Source: Arachnopeziza araneosa
Taxonomy: Eukaryota > Ascomycota > Leotiomycetes > Helotiales > Arachnopezizaceae
Reading direction: 5' to 3'
Assembly: GCA_003988855.1 (NCBI GenBank)
Contig: QYAI01000017.1
Location: 124,001 to 188,000 of the forward strand
DNA length: 64,000 nucleotides
Shown piece by piece: positions 11,584 through 21,064 of this stretch. Positions within the stretch are counted from its first letter, which is position 1; each line of letters opens with the position of its first letter. A program made the translations under genes and the position numbers. The notes under the pieces are model-generated. The model saw only the letters and a list, made by a program, of their open reading frames with translations, did no database searches and was not told the origin of the DNA.

Positions 11584-12811
11584 TTTTATTCAATTTCAGG
11601 CGTTGTGGTTAGTATATCGTAGTTTTAAGTGAAAAGGGTAAGGGGGAGGTGGCGGCTCGCTGATAAACCACGTTACTTCTTTGTTTACTAATCGCTACAG
11701 AAACTCTTAACAACAGATTAATACTAATATTATAACACTATTCAAACACTAAGCTAGGTAGATGTCTACTACATTCTCAAAGAGCTGAAAGTTCTTAATC
11801 ACGGCTAGAGGAACTTAGAGAGAGATTACAAGTAAATAAAATGCGGAATTTCCAAATTCGAGCAAGATCAAAAACGTAGATAATCTTAGCGCAATCAATC
11901 AGTCGAAATCAATTTCTTGTCTTGAAATCAGAAAGCTAGAAATCTGCAGCTAGGTCGGCGACCTCTATTCTAGAGCTCGAGTTAAGAAGTAGATCAATCA
12001 AACTCGCGTTTGAACTAGTTAGCATTATAGTCATCTACATCTATGCGAGCTCAGATCATGATTCAGTAGTTACTAAGACTTTTAACTTTTTAGCAGTCGT
12101 TTGCTTCAGCTTTTCAGCGGCTACAGAAGCTGCTCTTAAACTTCAGCCGATAAGTATGCATATTTGGCTGTCAAATTAATTTATCCAAAGCTGAAGAAAC
12201 TAGCTAGCCAGAGAGCAAGCTAGTATAGTAGCTTTGAATCCGACTAGAAGCAAAACTAACATGATAAGAGACTGCTGCTGCATTGCTAAGATACGTCGCA
12301 TCAAATTACTCTTATGCACATTAAAGTTAATACCTTGGACATGAAAAAAAGCTCTCGCATACACTAAAGATGTATCTTGCCACGCTAACATTATACCCTG
12401 ACACATGCTCTGGTCTTGGTAGACTGATCCGCCCACTCTTATTTCAACAACCTTGTCCTCCTACTAGTTATAGAGATAAAGCAAGTCTGAGTGACATGAA
12501 TTAAGCAAATTCTTCTCTTCATACTTCCTAGTTAGCGCTTTCGTAACTAATTATCTATATATGCTAAGCAAATCTATTAACGACAATTAATATTGATTCA
12601 TGTTTTACGTGTCTGTAGTTCCTACGAATAGCGGACAGATAGCTGACTAGATTACACTTATAGCGATTTGCCTTCTGACAAGACTTGTAGGCGTGATTCG
12701 AAGCTCTAAACGATCAAGTATTACGAGATCCGAAAATAGAGAAAATAGAAAGGGCGGCACTTTACTAAAGGAGAATCGAAGTGTGGTGCGGATGCAAGAA
12801 TAGTGAGGATA
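11584..12811. other. Decayed, stop-rich region
   Basis: Unusually many TAG/CTAG/TTAG words on both strands and no convincing gene. The longest frame (12200-12436, minus, 78 codons) is not recognisable. This looks like old repeat DNA continuing from the pogo relic. Confidence 0.4.
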
Positions 12812-13440
12812 GTAGTGATGGTTAGTTTACTAAGACAGCAATTTGCTGAGGGCGCTGAGAACATTGAAGATGCTAAGGATTGCGAGGATAGTAGTCTACT
12901 AAGAGAGCACGGCAGTATGCTAAGCATGCTGAGGACGTTAGGGACTATAAGAATAGTAGTCTGCTAAGGAAGCACAGCAACTTACTGAGGATGCTGAAAG
13001 TGATAAGGACTGTAAGGATGCTGAAGACGGTAGTCTACTAAGAGGATAGCAGTATGCTAAGGACCTTGAGGATCCTGAGGATGGTAGTCCGCTGAGAGAG
13101 CACAGCAGCATGCTAAGAATGTAGAGGATGCTAAGGACCCCGAGGATGTTGAGGATGCTGAAGACGGTAGTCTACTAAGAGGATAGCGGTACGTTGAGGA
13201 TGCTGAGGATGCTGAGGATGCTGAGGCGGTAGTCTACTAAGAGGATGGCGGTATGCTGAGGATGCTGAAGATGCTGAGGGTGCTGAGGCGGTAGTCTACT
13301 AAGAGGATGGCGGTATGCTGAGGATGCTGAGGGTGCTGGGGGCCTCGAGGATGCTGAGTATAGTAATTTGCTGAGAAAGCATAGCAGCATGCTGAGAATG
13401 TAGAGGATGCTGAGGACCAAGAGGATAGCAAAGACGCAGA
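12812..13440 (+). repeat. Minisatellite: 62-bp units with internal 9-bp repeats
   Basis: An imperfect tandem array built on GATGCTGAG-like 9-mers and the recurring phrase GGTAGTCTACTAAGAGGAT. Nine or so copies of the phrase are recognisable. The three youngest begin at 13164, 13226 and 13288, exactly 62 bp apart; earlier units are 50-85 bp apart and more diverged. Since 62 is not a multiple of three, the repeat shifts reading frame each unit and is unlikely to be coding, although open frames of ILSILSIL-type residues run through it by chance. Confidence 0.85.
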
Positions 13441-13471
13441 GACTGCTGAGGATGTCAAAACTGATCTCCCT

Positions 13472-14235
13472 TCAGCGAGCATCTCCAATCTGGCGCAAGA
13501 GCACGATGAGCTTGGAAACGCGAGCTAGGTTGATTGCACTGTCGCTGCCTGTTCTTTGGCACGCTTCTAAAGATAAAATCAAGGCTTCGACCTGATCATC
13601 TAATTCTCTGAGACGTTTTTCCAGCATCGTCCCTTTCTAAGCCAACAGCATATCCCTTCAAGATAGCCTTTCGGTTTCAAATCAAGTAAGGCGATGTTTG
13701 CTCGTTCTCTGCATTTTTTCCAGATCTCATCTTTAATCTGCCAGTGTTCCTTCGTCGTGACATCACTTTCTACATCAAGGAAAGGAATTTCTGCCGACGC
13801 GTCTTCTCTGCTACAAGGTATTGCGCTGACGACCTTGACATTATCAATACGTTTTGCGGGAGATTCGACTGCAGCAGAAAGATTTGCTAAAGGCTTTTCA
13901 AACAGAATCTTCTCACGTAAGTAGTGTACTTGGACCCCGCTCCAATTTGTCGAATCGTCTAATCGTTCCTCTAGCAGTGCTAGTTTTAAGTTGAGGGATT
14001 TGGGTCGCTTTGCTGCTTTGACTTTGTTGGTAGCAGGTTTTTTCCGCAGGAATTCTTCAATATCTATAGCTAGTTCGTCTTCATCGAGATCAGGCGAAGC
14101 GAATCGGACAGAATTGTCATTGAAGCGTGGATCTACTGCCCGCTTGCGTTTTCGGCCGCTATTTGGAGCAAGAGGGTAAATATCATTAGGTATAGTAAAT
14201 CGAGCCTGTCTTTCCATACTCCCGAGATCTAGCAT
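13472..14235 (-). pseudogene. Frameshifted gene for a basic/coiled-coil protein of unknown function
   Basis: A coding-looking frame of 211 codons (14235-13600) with an NLS-like GRKRKR, an acidic DLDEDELAIDIEEFL and charged helices up to KCRERANIALLDLKPKG. At about 13640-13620 the coding sense moves to the next frame, crosses one TAG and continues as a heptad-rich helix, LEKRLRELDDQVEALILSL, ending at 13472. No GT..AG intron can join the two. The TAG sits where CAG would read Gln, a CpA-to-TpA change. Another frame upstream (14383-14186) may be the displaced N-terminus. I do not recognise the family; a nuclear or transposon-associated protein is possible. Its 3' end runs toward the minisatellite. 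Confidence 0.5.
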
Positions 14236-14805
14236 TTATTGTATTTCTGGATTGACACAACACTTTCCTTGCCATAAGAGAAGTGCATAAATATTGTTGC
14301 CGCTTCTCTCCGTTTAAATTTGACAGAAGCTGTCTAGCAGTCCAAGTGTGCCGCTGAGTTGGCTGTTGCCCTGCTATACTCATACTTGACCTTAGTGATA
14401 CAGTATGATGCAGAATATTTGGATACGGATACCAGGATTTCGGTGCCTTTTTTCACATGTTGACCAAATAATAATCGATATGCTACAAACCTCTCAGGTT
14501 AAGAGCGTGAAGTGGCGAAGTGTAGCATGCAAACCCTTTGGCAACAATTTGCAATCTCCTATTTCTTGCATAAAAACTTTCTCAGTCCTTGTTTAGATGA
14601 AACTTGGAAATTGGGCATAAGGCATCTTATTCGCTGAGGATTCTGAGAGGGGTGTCGACTTGCCGCTGCATGATTGCCCCTTTCTAAAACGGCGTTCAGG
14701 AGAAACTTGGCACAATTTGTGCAAGCTGTAAGTAGAAGGCGGTGTGTGCCAAAAGTAGGATAGTGACATTCATAGATGAAAACTAATCGCCAACTGATAT
14801 CTCTG
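14236..14805. other. Intergenic, possible displaced N-terminus of the pseudogene
   Basis: A 65-codon minus-strand frame (14383-14186) overlaps the start of the frameshifted gene and reads as plausible protein (TWTARQLLSNLNGEKRQQYL). Apart from that nothing is seen. Confidence 0.35.
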
Positions 14806-14946
14806 GGGCTTGTGGTTTAGTGGGTATGTGGTCTCCAACATATGTTGTGAAAACATTCACTAATGATATGTAGTATAATACCTCTTTAGCATGTTAACAT
14901 GTTAGATAACTAGAGGTGGTCCGGGGTTCGATTCCCCGCGAGTCCA
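14806..14946 (+). tRNA. tRNA-Ala(AGC)-like gene, interrupted in the D arm
   Basis: Acceptor strand GGGCTTG (14806-14812) pairs with CGAGTCC (14939-14945). An A box TGGTTTAGTGG and a perfect B box GGTTCGATTCC are present. The anticodon arm is CCTCT (14881-14885) / AGAGG (14912-14916) with loop TTAGCA..T, anticodon AGC at 14888-14890, and a 19-nt insert 14892-14910 exactly at the usual 37/38 intron site. T arm CGGGG/CCCCG flanks TTCGATT. However, about 49 extra bases (near 14827-14875) separate the D loop from the anticodon arm, containing the palindrome CAACATATGTTG. Without them the 5' half has the right length. It is therefore either a pseudogene with an insertion or an odd doubly interrupted gene. 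Identity Ala is fairly safe; function is doubtful. Confidence 0.6.
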
Positions 14947-15870
14947 TAAAAGGCTGTTTGATCAGTCAATTTCTCTATATTTTTATTTTTTTTGGCCGAT
15001 TTTCAGTGCGCCGAAGAATGGAAATAAGCGACGAAGCGGGGTGGAGCTCTGCGCGCTTCGGTATTAGACTCCTCGCATGTAGAAAGTAAGGGGCCTCGCT
15101 TCAATCAACATCTGCATTAAAATAGACAGTGTCGTTGTAGCTGCTCTTTTCAGTAGACTACAAATGCTTATACATATAACGCACGAGAAACTCTAAATTT
15201 TACCTAGAGGATGTGCCAAGGTAGTTTTTTACTTGGTGGGAACACTGATTATGTGTTGAATCATGTGTTGAGTAAATAGTGGATTTACGAGGTGAAATCA
15301 CGGTGCCAGCAAGAAGGAGAACTTTAGATGGGGTCTAAAGGCGGCATTTGGTCGAGCTTTACTACATATCTACCACCCTATTTGAAAATGAGGCGCTGGC
15401 AATTACGGAGAATTTTCAACTGCGTTTTGTGCTGTTTTGTAGTTCTTTAAACATTGGTCCTAGTGGGATCAACCTACATGATTGTAAATCAAGAAGAATG
15501 GCATTTTAAACACATTGTATAACAGTCTTGAAGGAAGACCAGACTAGGTAGAGGCGCTTCTCATAGATTGAGCAAGTAAATCTGCATTAAACCGTATTTT
15601 TGACAATCCGCATTCCTAGAGCTAGTAACGCCTCAAAGCAGTAACTTCCATCAAACATCAAAGAACCAGATTACTCCATCCTTGTTCTAATTCCTTACAA
15701 AAATCGGACGTTTCGAAAACAATTCTCATTCCTGGCTAAATCAGAGCCAAATCGCCAGCATATTGGCTACTGGGGTATCTTCTCTCATGGTCTCGCCTTC
15801 ATCTCCTCGATGCTAGAGCTCTTCCTCGTATTCGCACTACTATTATCGATCCTTTCCATCTAATACCGGC
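14947..15870. other. Intergenic, nothing identified
   Basis: Downstream of the tRNA-like gene a T-run near 14980-14992 could serve as a pol III terminator. The rest shows no gene-like frame. Confidence 0.4.
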
Positions 15871-16647
15871 TTACGGAAGCTCAGCGGGCACTGAAAAATG
15901 CCCTGGATGATCGCTTGGATGGGCCTGATATCCTGGATATCCTGGAGATTTCTCCCCCCTATGCCCAGCATCCATCTCACTAACCGCAGTCATTTGCGAG
16001 AATCGATCAGGTCTTATGAAATGCTGAGGGAAACGCATATCTAGACCACCACTTGACAAAGGTGGCGATAATGGAGGCGATAGTGGTGGTGTCCCAGGAT
16101 ATGCATAATCGATACGCTTATTCGCCTCTGCAGCCTCCTGTAGCTGCGCCTTCACTAACAATCTAGCCACCAGAGTTGCTAGAGCGTCTTTCAGCGTCTT
16201 TCGAACAAAGCGCGTCATCAAAAAGTTGCATTTCAACTCCACGTCTTCTCGTAGGTATAATCCACTGATCGGCGCACCGATCCCAATCTCAGCTGGTTGA
16301 ACTGGCTCACCGGGCGCATTCCCTGCTAATGTCCATTTCTCCTTGATATCCAATCCCATCGGTGCATAACAATGGATCTGGACGCCGGTCGAGAGGTCGT
16401 GGAAACATGCTTTGAAAGAGACGCTTCCTTTGTAGCCTGGCAGATATGATATCTTATCGGTGATCTGATACCAGGTCGCATGGTATTCCTCTGGTGTCGC
16501 TTCAGGGGGCGAATTGATGCGATGACGTTCGGAATGAGTGGGGTTGAGGTCTATCATCTCGATGTGCGAATGGAGGGTTTCCAGCACGATCTCTCGAGAA
16601 ACCCCTGCGGGCAGTGGGGTAACGGTTGTGAATAAGGTCCGAGGCAT
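15871..16647 (-). CDS. DUF7053 domain protein
   Basis: A single-exon gene of 258 aa for a fungal family of unknown function (DUF7053, probably an SRPBCC-like fold). Seen: N-terminal PLPAGVSREIVLETLHSH, then IDLNP, the central ATWYQITDKISYLPGYKG strand, CFHDLSTGVQIHCYAPMGLDIKEKW, LYLREDVELKCN, and the helix FVRKTLKDALATLVARLL around residues 140-170. The last 80 residues are a Pro/Gly/Ser-rich tail with a repeated PPLSPPLSPPLS, likely disordered. The ATG at 16647 begins directly with the family strand, so it is the natural start. No signal peptide or membrane segment. Members are predicted to bind lipid-like ligands only by fold analogy. Transcribed away from the T5orf172 gene across 1.35 kb. 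Confidence 0.85.
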   Translation of the reverse strand: MPRTLFTTVTPLPAGVSREIVLETLHSHIEMIDLNPTHSERHRINSPPEATPEEYHATWYQITDKISYLPGYKGSVSFKACFHDLSTGVQIHCYAPMGLDIKEKWTLAGNAPGEPVQPAEIGIGAPISGLYLREDVELKCNFLMTRFVRKTLKDALATLVARLLVKAQLQEAAEANKRIDYAYPGTPPLSPPLSPPLSSGGLDMRFPQHFIRPDRFSQMTAVSEMDAGHRGEKSPGYPGYQAHPSDHPGHFSVPAELP

Positions 16648-17998
16648 GTTGTATTGATGATTCTTGATATCTGGGGCAGATGGATGGAGGAGACGATGGA
16701 TTTAAAAGGGATCCCAGATTAGATTTATGCGAGCACTCAACGTCTGACGTGAGCAACGACACTTTATTCAGCCCTGGGGGGCGGGCGGCCGAAGCTTTCC
16801 CTGAAGGAGCATCAATAAAGAAGCGATCCGAATTGTGGCAACGGAACTTGGCCCTTTTAGACACGAGCGTCAGGTCTACAATAGACTAGTTTGTTCATGT
16901 ACAGAGACAGCGATAAATAATGGATAGATGTTACCGGGAATTTATCGAAAACGGCTTCAAAAAATAAGTTAAATATCCTTTTCCGCTCTGCTCGACCCAA
17001 ATGCTTACCAACGGAGCTGATGAGACCCGAACCCACCAATCTATGTCAGGGCATAAGATAGTGATTCATGTCGTAAATTTACGAGTACGAAAACGCACAG
17101 CCATCTACTTGGTTGCTTTCTAGCAAAGTATCGACATCTGAGACTCTTCGATATCATTTTTGATCTTCACTTCGTCAGTGGCTTGAAGGTGGCTAATTAT
17201 ATCTCCTGAAAGTGCATATCACTCCTCTTCCCTTCTGCGGATTCAGAACGCCTCTAAAGCTTATCTAGTCAACTGGTACCTCTAAGTCGACTGGTGTTCT
17301 AGATAATTTCGTGTCTTTGAACGCTATTCTCAATCGTGTCGAGTAAGATCGACTGACCTGTTACCGATCGACATCTTCCACAATACTGCTGGCAGTCAGC
17401 TCTCGCCAAGTCTTAGCTGTCACTAGCATCGAGTCGGAAGTACTCCAACCAAAACTTAGCCACAGTCCATTCAGAGATCCTAACCGTGGAAGAGCGACAT
17501 GAGCACGGAAATGGCCTTCCATTGGCTGAAATTTATGGAGAGAGTGAAAAGAAGCAGTGCATTCAATTAGATAGACCCCCTAAAACCATTAGATAGTGTT
17601 GAGTTTTCACGAAAAGATGACGGGAAAGCAAAGTCAACCACTTCACGTGATCTGTTGTCAACCTGTGTGAACTAAAAGGCAAAAAATAGATCATATTTGG
17701 TGCTAAAATATGTACAACATAGTCTTTTAGCCAATTCAACTGAATCCTATCGAAATCCATGACTAACTAATCTCGTCTTATCTCACGTGATATGGCGCTT
17801 GAAATCTGCCTTGCGAAGCCTCGAAATCGCGAACTTCCCAGCCACACCGCCCACCCAGCCTTCTTCTCAACGCGCTATGAATCACTGGCTACGATGGATT
17901 CACTTCATCACTGCCACGTTCCAAGTCGTTATGACCGCTGGAATATATAACTCTATCCACGGTTTGTATACATTTCATTCTCGACTAACTTACAGAAG
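16648..17998. other. Divergent promoter region of DUF7053 and T5orf172 genes
   Basis: No gene-like frame in 1.35 kb. Two TCACGTGAT-type E-box words (17644 and 17783) are possible bHLH sites. Confidence 0.4.
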
Positions 17999-19237
17999 AT
18001 GCCTTTCATTCCTCACACTCCTGAAAGTCTCCTTTCTCGTTCAGACTCAAAGGACCCCTCAGCGACTTGTCGAGGACTAACAAATGACGGCCGACCATGT
18101 CGACGAGGACTTTCGAAATCCCCTCGCTCTTCGCCAGGCTCAAGCCCTCTGCGAATGTTGGGAGCGGAACCGTACTGCTGGCAACACCAAGATCAAGCGC
18201 CAGGCCAGATTAAAACTTCCCCTAAGCGTGTCCAATCTGCTACAATTCGAGAGAGAACAAGTGTCGATACTTTGGTGGATCGATTAGGTTTACTGGATGT
18301 TCAAACAGAACGGCATGAGCGAAAGTCTCAAAAACCCCCCGCTTCTGTACACGAGGGGGAGAAAGCATCACACAACCAGAATTCACAACGGCCTCAAAGA
18401 ACTAAGCCTCGACCGAACGAGCCAAGCGGTCTAGCGTTATTGTGTTGTATTGGGGTAGCAGACGATAACAAGAGAGCACCAAGGCCCACCAACAACCGTG
18501 GAGGAAGACCCAATGCGCGCGTGTCTACACAACAGCGATCTAAAGTTCCCCAAGGGATACAAATGAAGGAAAACTTGCAACGACCTCCAATTAACAGGGA
18601 TCCCTCTTCTCAGACCGGAGAGCTTCTGTCATTTATACCCTCTTCCGCCTCCCCTCAGATGACTGCACTATTACTCTCCGAATTAGCCAAGCCCGTATCA
18701 GATTCTGATGATGAAGGCTACATCTATATGTTTTGGCTCACTCCTGAATCCCTTCCTTCGGAACTACCTTCTGACACAGCCTCATCACTTCTTGCGCCAC
18801 CTTCGAGACCTCAACCAGGTCGAAGAAGAACGTCAGATGTGCTCAACAGCTTTGCAACATCACTCCCTAATAGAACTGACCAGAAGAAGATTCTCCTCAA
18901 AATTGGCAGAGCTCAGAATGTTCAGAGACGACTGAACCAATGGACACGGCAATGCGGCTATAATGTTTCACTCATCCGATACTATCCTTATCTTTCAAAA
19001 GGCCTCTCCGAAGCGAATGTTAGTGAAGCCCCACGAACGCCGAGAAAGGTTCCAAACGTGCATAAAGTGGAGAGGCTGATACATATCGAGTTGAATGGTC
19101 AGAGAGCCCAAGATAGCGGGAAGTGCAAGGCCTGTGGAAGGGAACATAGGGAGTGGTTTGAGGTTGAAGCCAGTAGAGCTGGAGTAAAGATTGTTGATGA
19201 AATAATTAGACGCTGGGTTGACTATGCCATGCAATGA
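17999..19237 (+). CDS. T5orf172 (GIY-YIG-fold, DUF1766) domain protein
   Basis: A single-exon gene of 412 aa. The fungal T5orf172 domain sits at the C-terminus: GYIYMFWLTPES (residues about 240-251, the GIY strand), KILLKIGRAQNVQRRLNQW (about 298-316, the YIG-like strand and conserved Arg) and KVERLIHIELN, followed by CKACGREHREWFEV. The N-terminus carries a Cys/His cluster, TCRGLTNDGRPCRRG ... YCWQHQDQ (residues about 24-67), typical of fungal members. Between them lies a Ser/Pro/Arg-rich disordered linker. Known: the domain has the GIY-YIG nuclease fold (bacterial, viral and fungal proteins; S. pombe Mug113); enzymatic activity of the fungal type is not established. ATG at 17999 is the first in the frame and precedes the Cys cluster. 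Confidence 0.88.
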   Translation: MPFIPHTPESLLSRSDSKDPSATCRGLTNDGRPCRRGLSKSPRSSPGSSPLRMLGAEPYCWQHQDQAPGQIKTSPKRVQSATIRERTSVDTLVDRLGLLDVQTERHERKSQKPPASVHEGEKASHNQNSQRPQRTKPRPNEPSGLALLCCIGVADDNKRAPRPTNNRGGRPNARVSTQQRSKVPQGIQMKENLQRPPINRDPSSQTGELLSFIPSSASPQMTALLLSELAKPVSDSDDEGYIYMFWLTPESLPSELPSDTASSLLAPPSRPQPGRRRTSDVLNSFATSLPNRTDQKKILLKIGRAQNVQRRLNQWTRQCGYNVSLIRYYPYLSKGLSEANVSEAPRTPRKVPNVHKVERLIHIELNGQRAQDSGKCKACGREHREWFEVEASRAGVKIVDEIIRRWVDYAMQ

Positions 19238-20242
19238 CACAATATAATTCTTTTTATAGTTAAAAGGCTTTGATATCGGCTTGTCAATATTTCGAACGCA
19301 ATAAACGCCCGTCAAACCAATAAAACAAAGTTGCTGATCATCAAAACTTAACCGAGATTAATATCAAAACAAAATGCTTGCTACATCTCTCCCTTTTCAA
19401 ACTCGCCTTGTATCGTTACAAATCGTCTATTCTTGCTCCTTTAACAGTCGGCGGCTATCGTCATCATTTCGGCTGAGGCGCTAAGTTTTATGGATCATTT
19501 CATTGGCAGCGATATTCTTATCTTTGGCTTCAAAGCGGCTCATTGCAGACGGGCTCGAGGAATCACACTGCTGTTAATATTTACGTCAACGATACGAGGT
19601 CAGATGCGTGGATTAAAAATAAACCTTCTAGAAACGTGACCCTTCTCAATGATTGCCATCCCTCACCTAGTGCTTCGGCGTTTACCGCTTCCTTGTCATT
19701 CCCAGGCGGTTATCTGTCTCGCTGGAAAACCCCCGGGAGCAAATGCCCGGAAAGGGCGGCGGAGGCTTAGGAAGATTCAGTGGTGGGCTTACGCGTGAAG
19801 GCGTGGTCTCGGTAATCAACAGACAGGTGCCGAGCCCCTTTTCGCTAAGCGAAGGTCATGGATTATTCACAACGACGACATGTCAGTGTCTCACCAATTG
19901 ATTCCACAAAGCGCTTTCCAATTTTAGGGAATTTAAATATAGCTACTCGGAACCAAAGCAAACCCTCCCCCTTCAAACACCCTCAATTCAAACAGTAAGA
20001 AGATGAAACGAATGATCGCTCTCTGGTTGTGCGCGAAGTCTCCAGGACCCTAAAATAAGTAATAAAGGATTGAAAAAGTGGATCTGTTCTTCCCCAAACT
20101 CCGGAGAAATGTACAGAGCTCGTCAACAGATCGGATCGATAGATGGAAAGGTTGCAACACCGCCAAAACTCCGGAATTCCTTTCCCTCAAAGCCCCCTCC
20201 GCGATGACCCGATGATCAATGAAAGGCTAGCTGGTTAGGTCG
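19238..20242. other. Intergenic between convergent genes
   Basis: Separates the T5orf172 and bZIP 3' ends. The frame 19543-19770 is not recognisable. No RNA gene seen. Confidence 0.4.
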
Positions 20243-21064
20243 TTAGATCTCTCTTTTCTTCCCCATCTTGTCCCGCACAATCTCCCCGGCGTCTCCAAAG
20301 GAGGAAATAATGCGAATCAATTCCTCGTTTTCCTTTTGCAACTCCTCTACTTTCACCTTGAGATCTTCGACAAGTTTGGCTTGTCGGTGGCGGAAACTTT
20401 GTTGACTCTTCCGGTTCTGTTGTAATCTCTTCTGCTACATGGTTAGCTCGGCATCTCTTCAGGGAGAGAGATCATTCACTTCTTTGGCCTCATCGCGAGA
20501 CATCGCAGAACGCGTTCTCGGTCGACTGGCCGTCTCGGCCGGTGCTGGCGGATTGGGAAAATTAGCCGAGGTGGGCGTCATAGACCAAGTGGGGAATTGC
20601 TGAGAGCTCGCAGTAGAACTGGAGGTATCAGAATAGGCTGGAGAGATGCTGGTTGGCGAGACAGCTTTCAGCTGGTCGTACTGGCTCGGTCCCCACGTGA
20701 ATGAAGGGTGCAAGGGCGAGATTGGGGAAATGGGACTGGTTTGATAAGCCGGCCAAGGATTCGTGGTGTCAACATATGTACAAATACAATCTGACTGAGG
20801 CATTGCACATAGGTGACACCAGTAGTTTCGATTGACCCCTGACATTGAAAGCGTCAGAGTGTGAACATCGGGTTGCGCTCCCTCGGTGCCCTGGAGTTTA
20901 TCAGTTCTGTACCGCGGTGTTTGGGGGAACGCTTTATACATAGCTTGGGGGTTGAAAGGGACTCGGGGGAGGTTGAACGTGCATACTTGAAAGATTCTTG
21001 GTAAATGATCTTGAACACGACAGATTGTAGATAGACGAGGAGATCTCGGAGACTTGGAGTTCAT
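20243..21064 (-). CDS. bZIP transcription factor
   Basis: Two exons, 21064-20480 and 20434-20243, with a 45-nt intron (donor GTGAAT, branch CTAAC) give 777 nt and 258 aa. Splicing is essential: reading through stops before the DNA-binding region. Exon 2 encodes the basic region and zipper, QKRLQQNRKSQQSFRHRQ (N-x3-S-x2-F-R type) followed by LVEDLKVKVEELQKENEEL with leucines at heptad spacing. The N-terminal 195 residues are Ser/Pro/Thr-rich with a small Cys cluster (WCHLCAMPQSDCICTY, about residues 82-97) and a NPPAPAETASRPRTR stretch before the basic region. Nuclear DNA-binding regulator; target genes unknown. An internal ATG (codon 42) is an alternative start. A 3.1-kb upstream gap precedes the next gene. 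Confidence 0.87.

Noticed and set aside
13175..13488. ILSILSIL-type minus-strand proteins
   Set aside because: Translation of a minisatellite whose 62-bp unit changes phase each copy.
14806..14946. Reading the tRNA-like gene as tRNA-Trp (CCA) or tRNA-Leu (TAG)
   Set aside because: The Trp reading leaves no matching anticodon stem; Leu would need a long variable arm, absent here. AGC with CCTCT/AGAGG and an intron at 37/38 fits far better.
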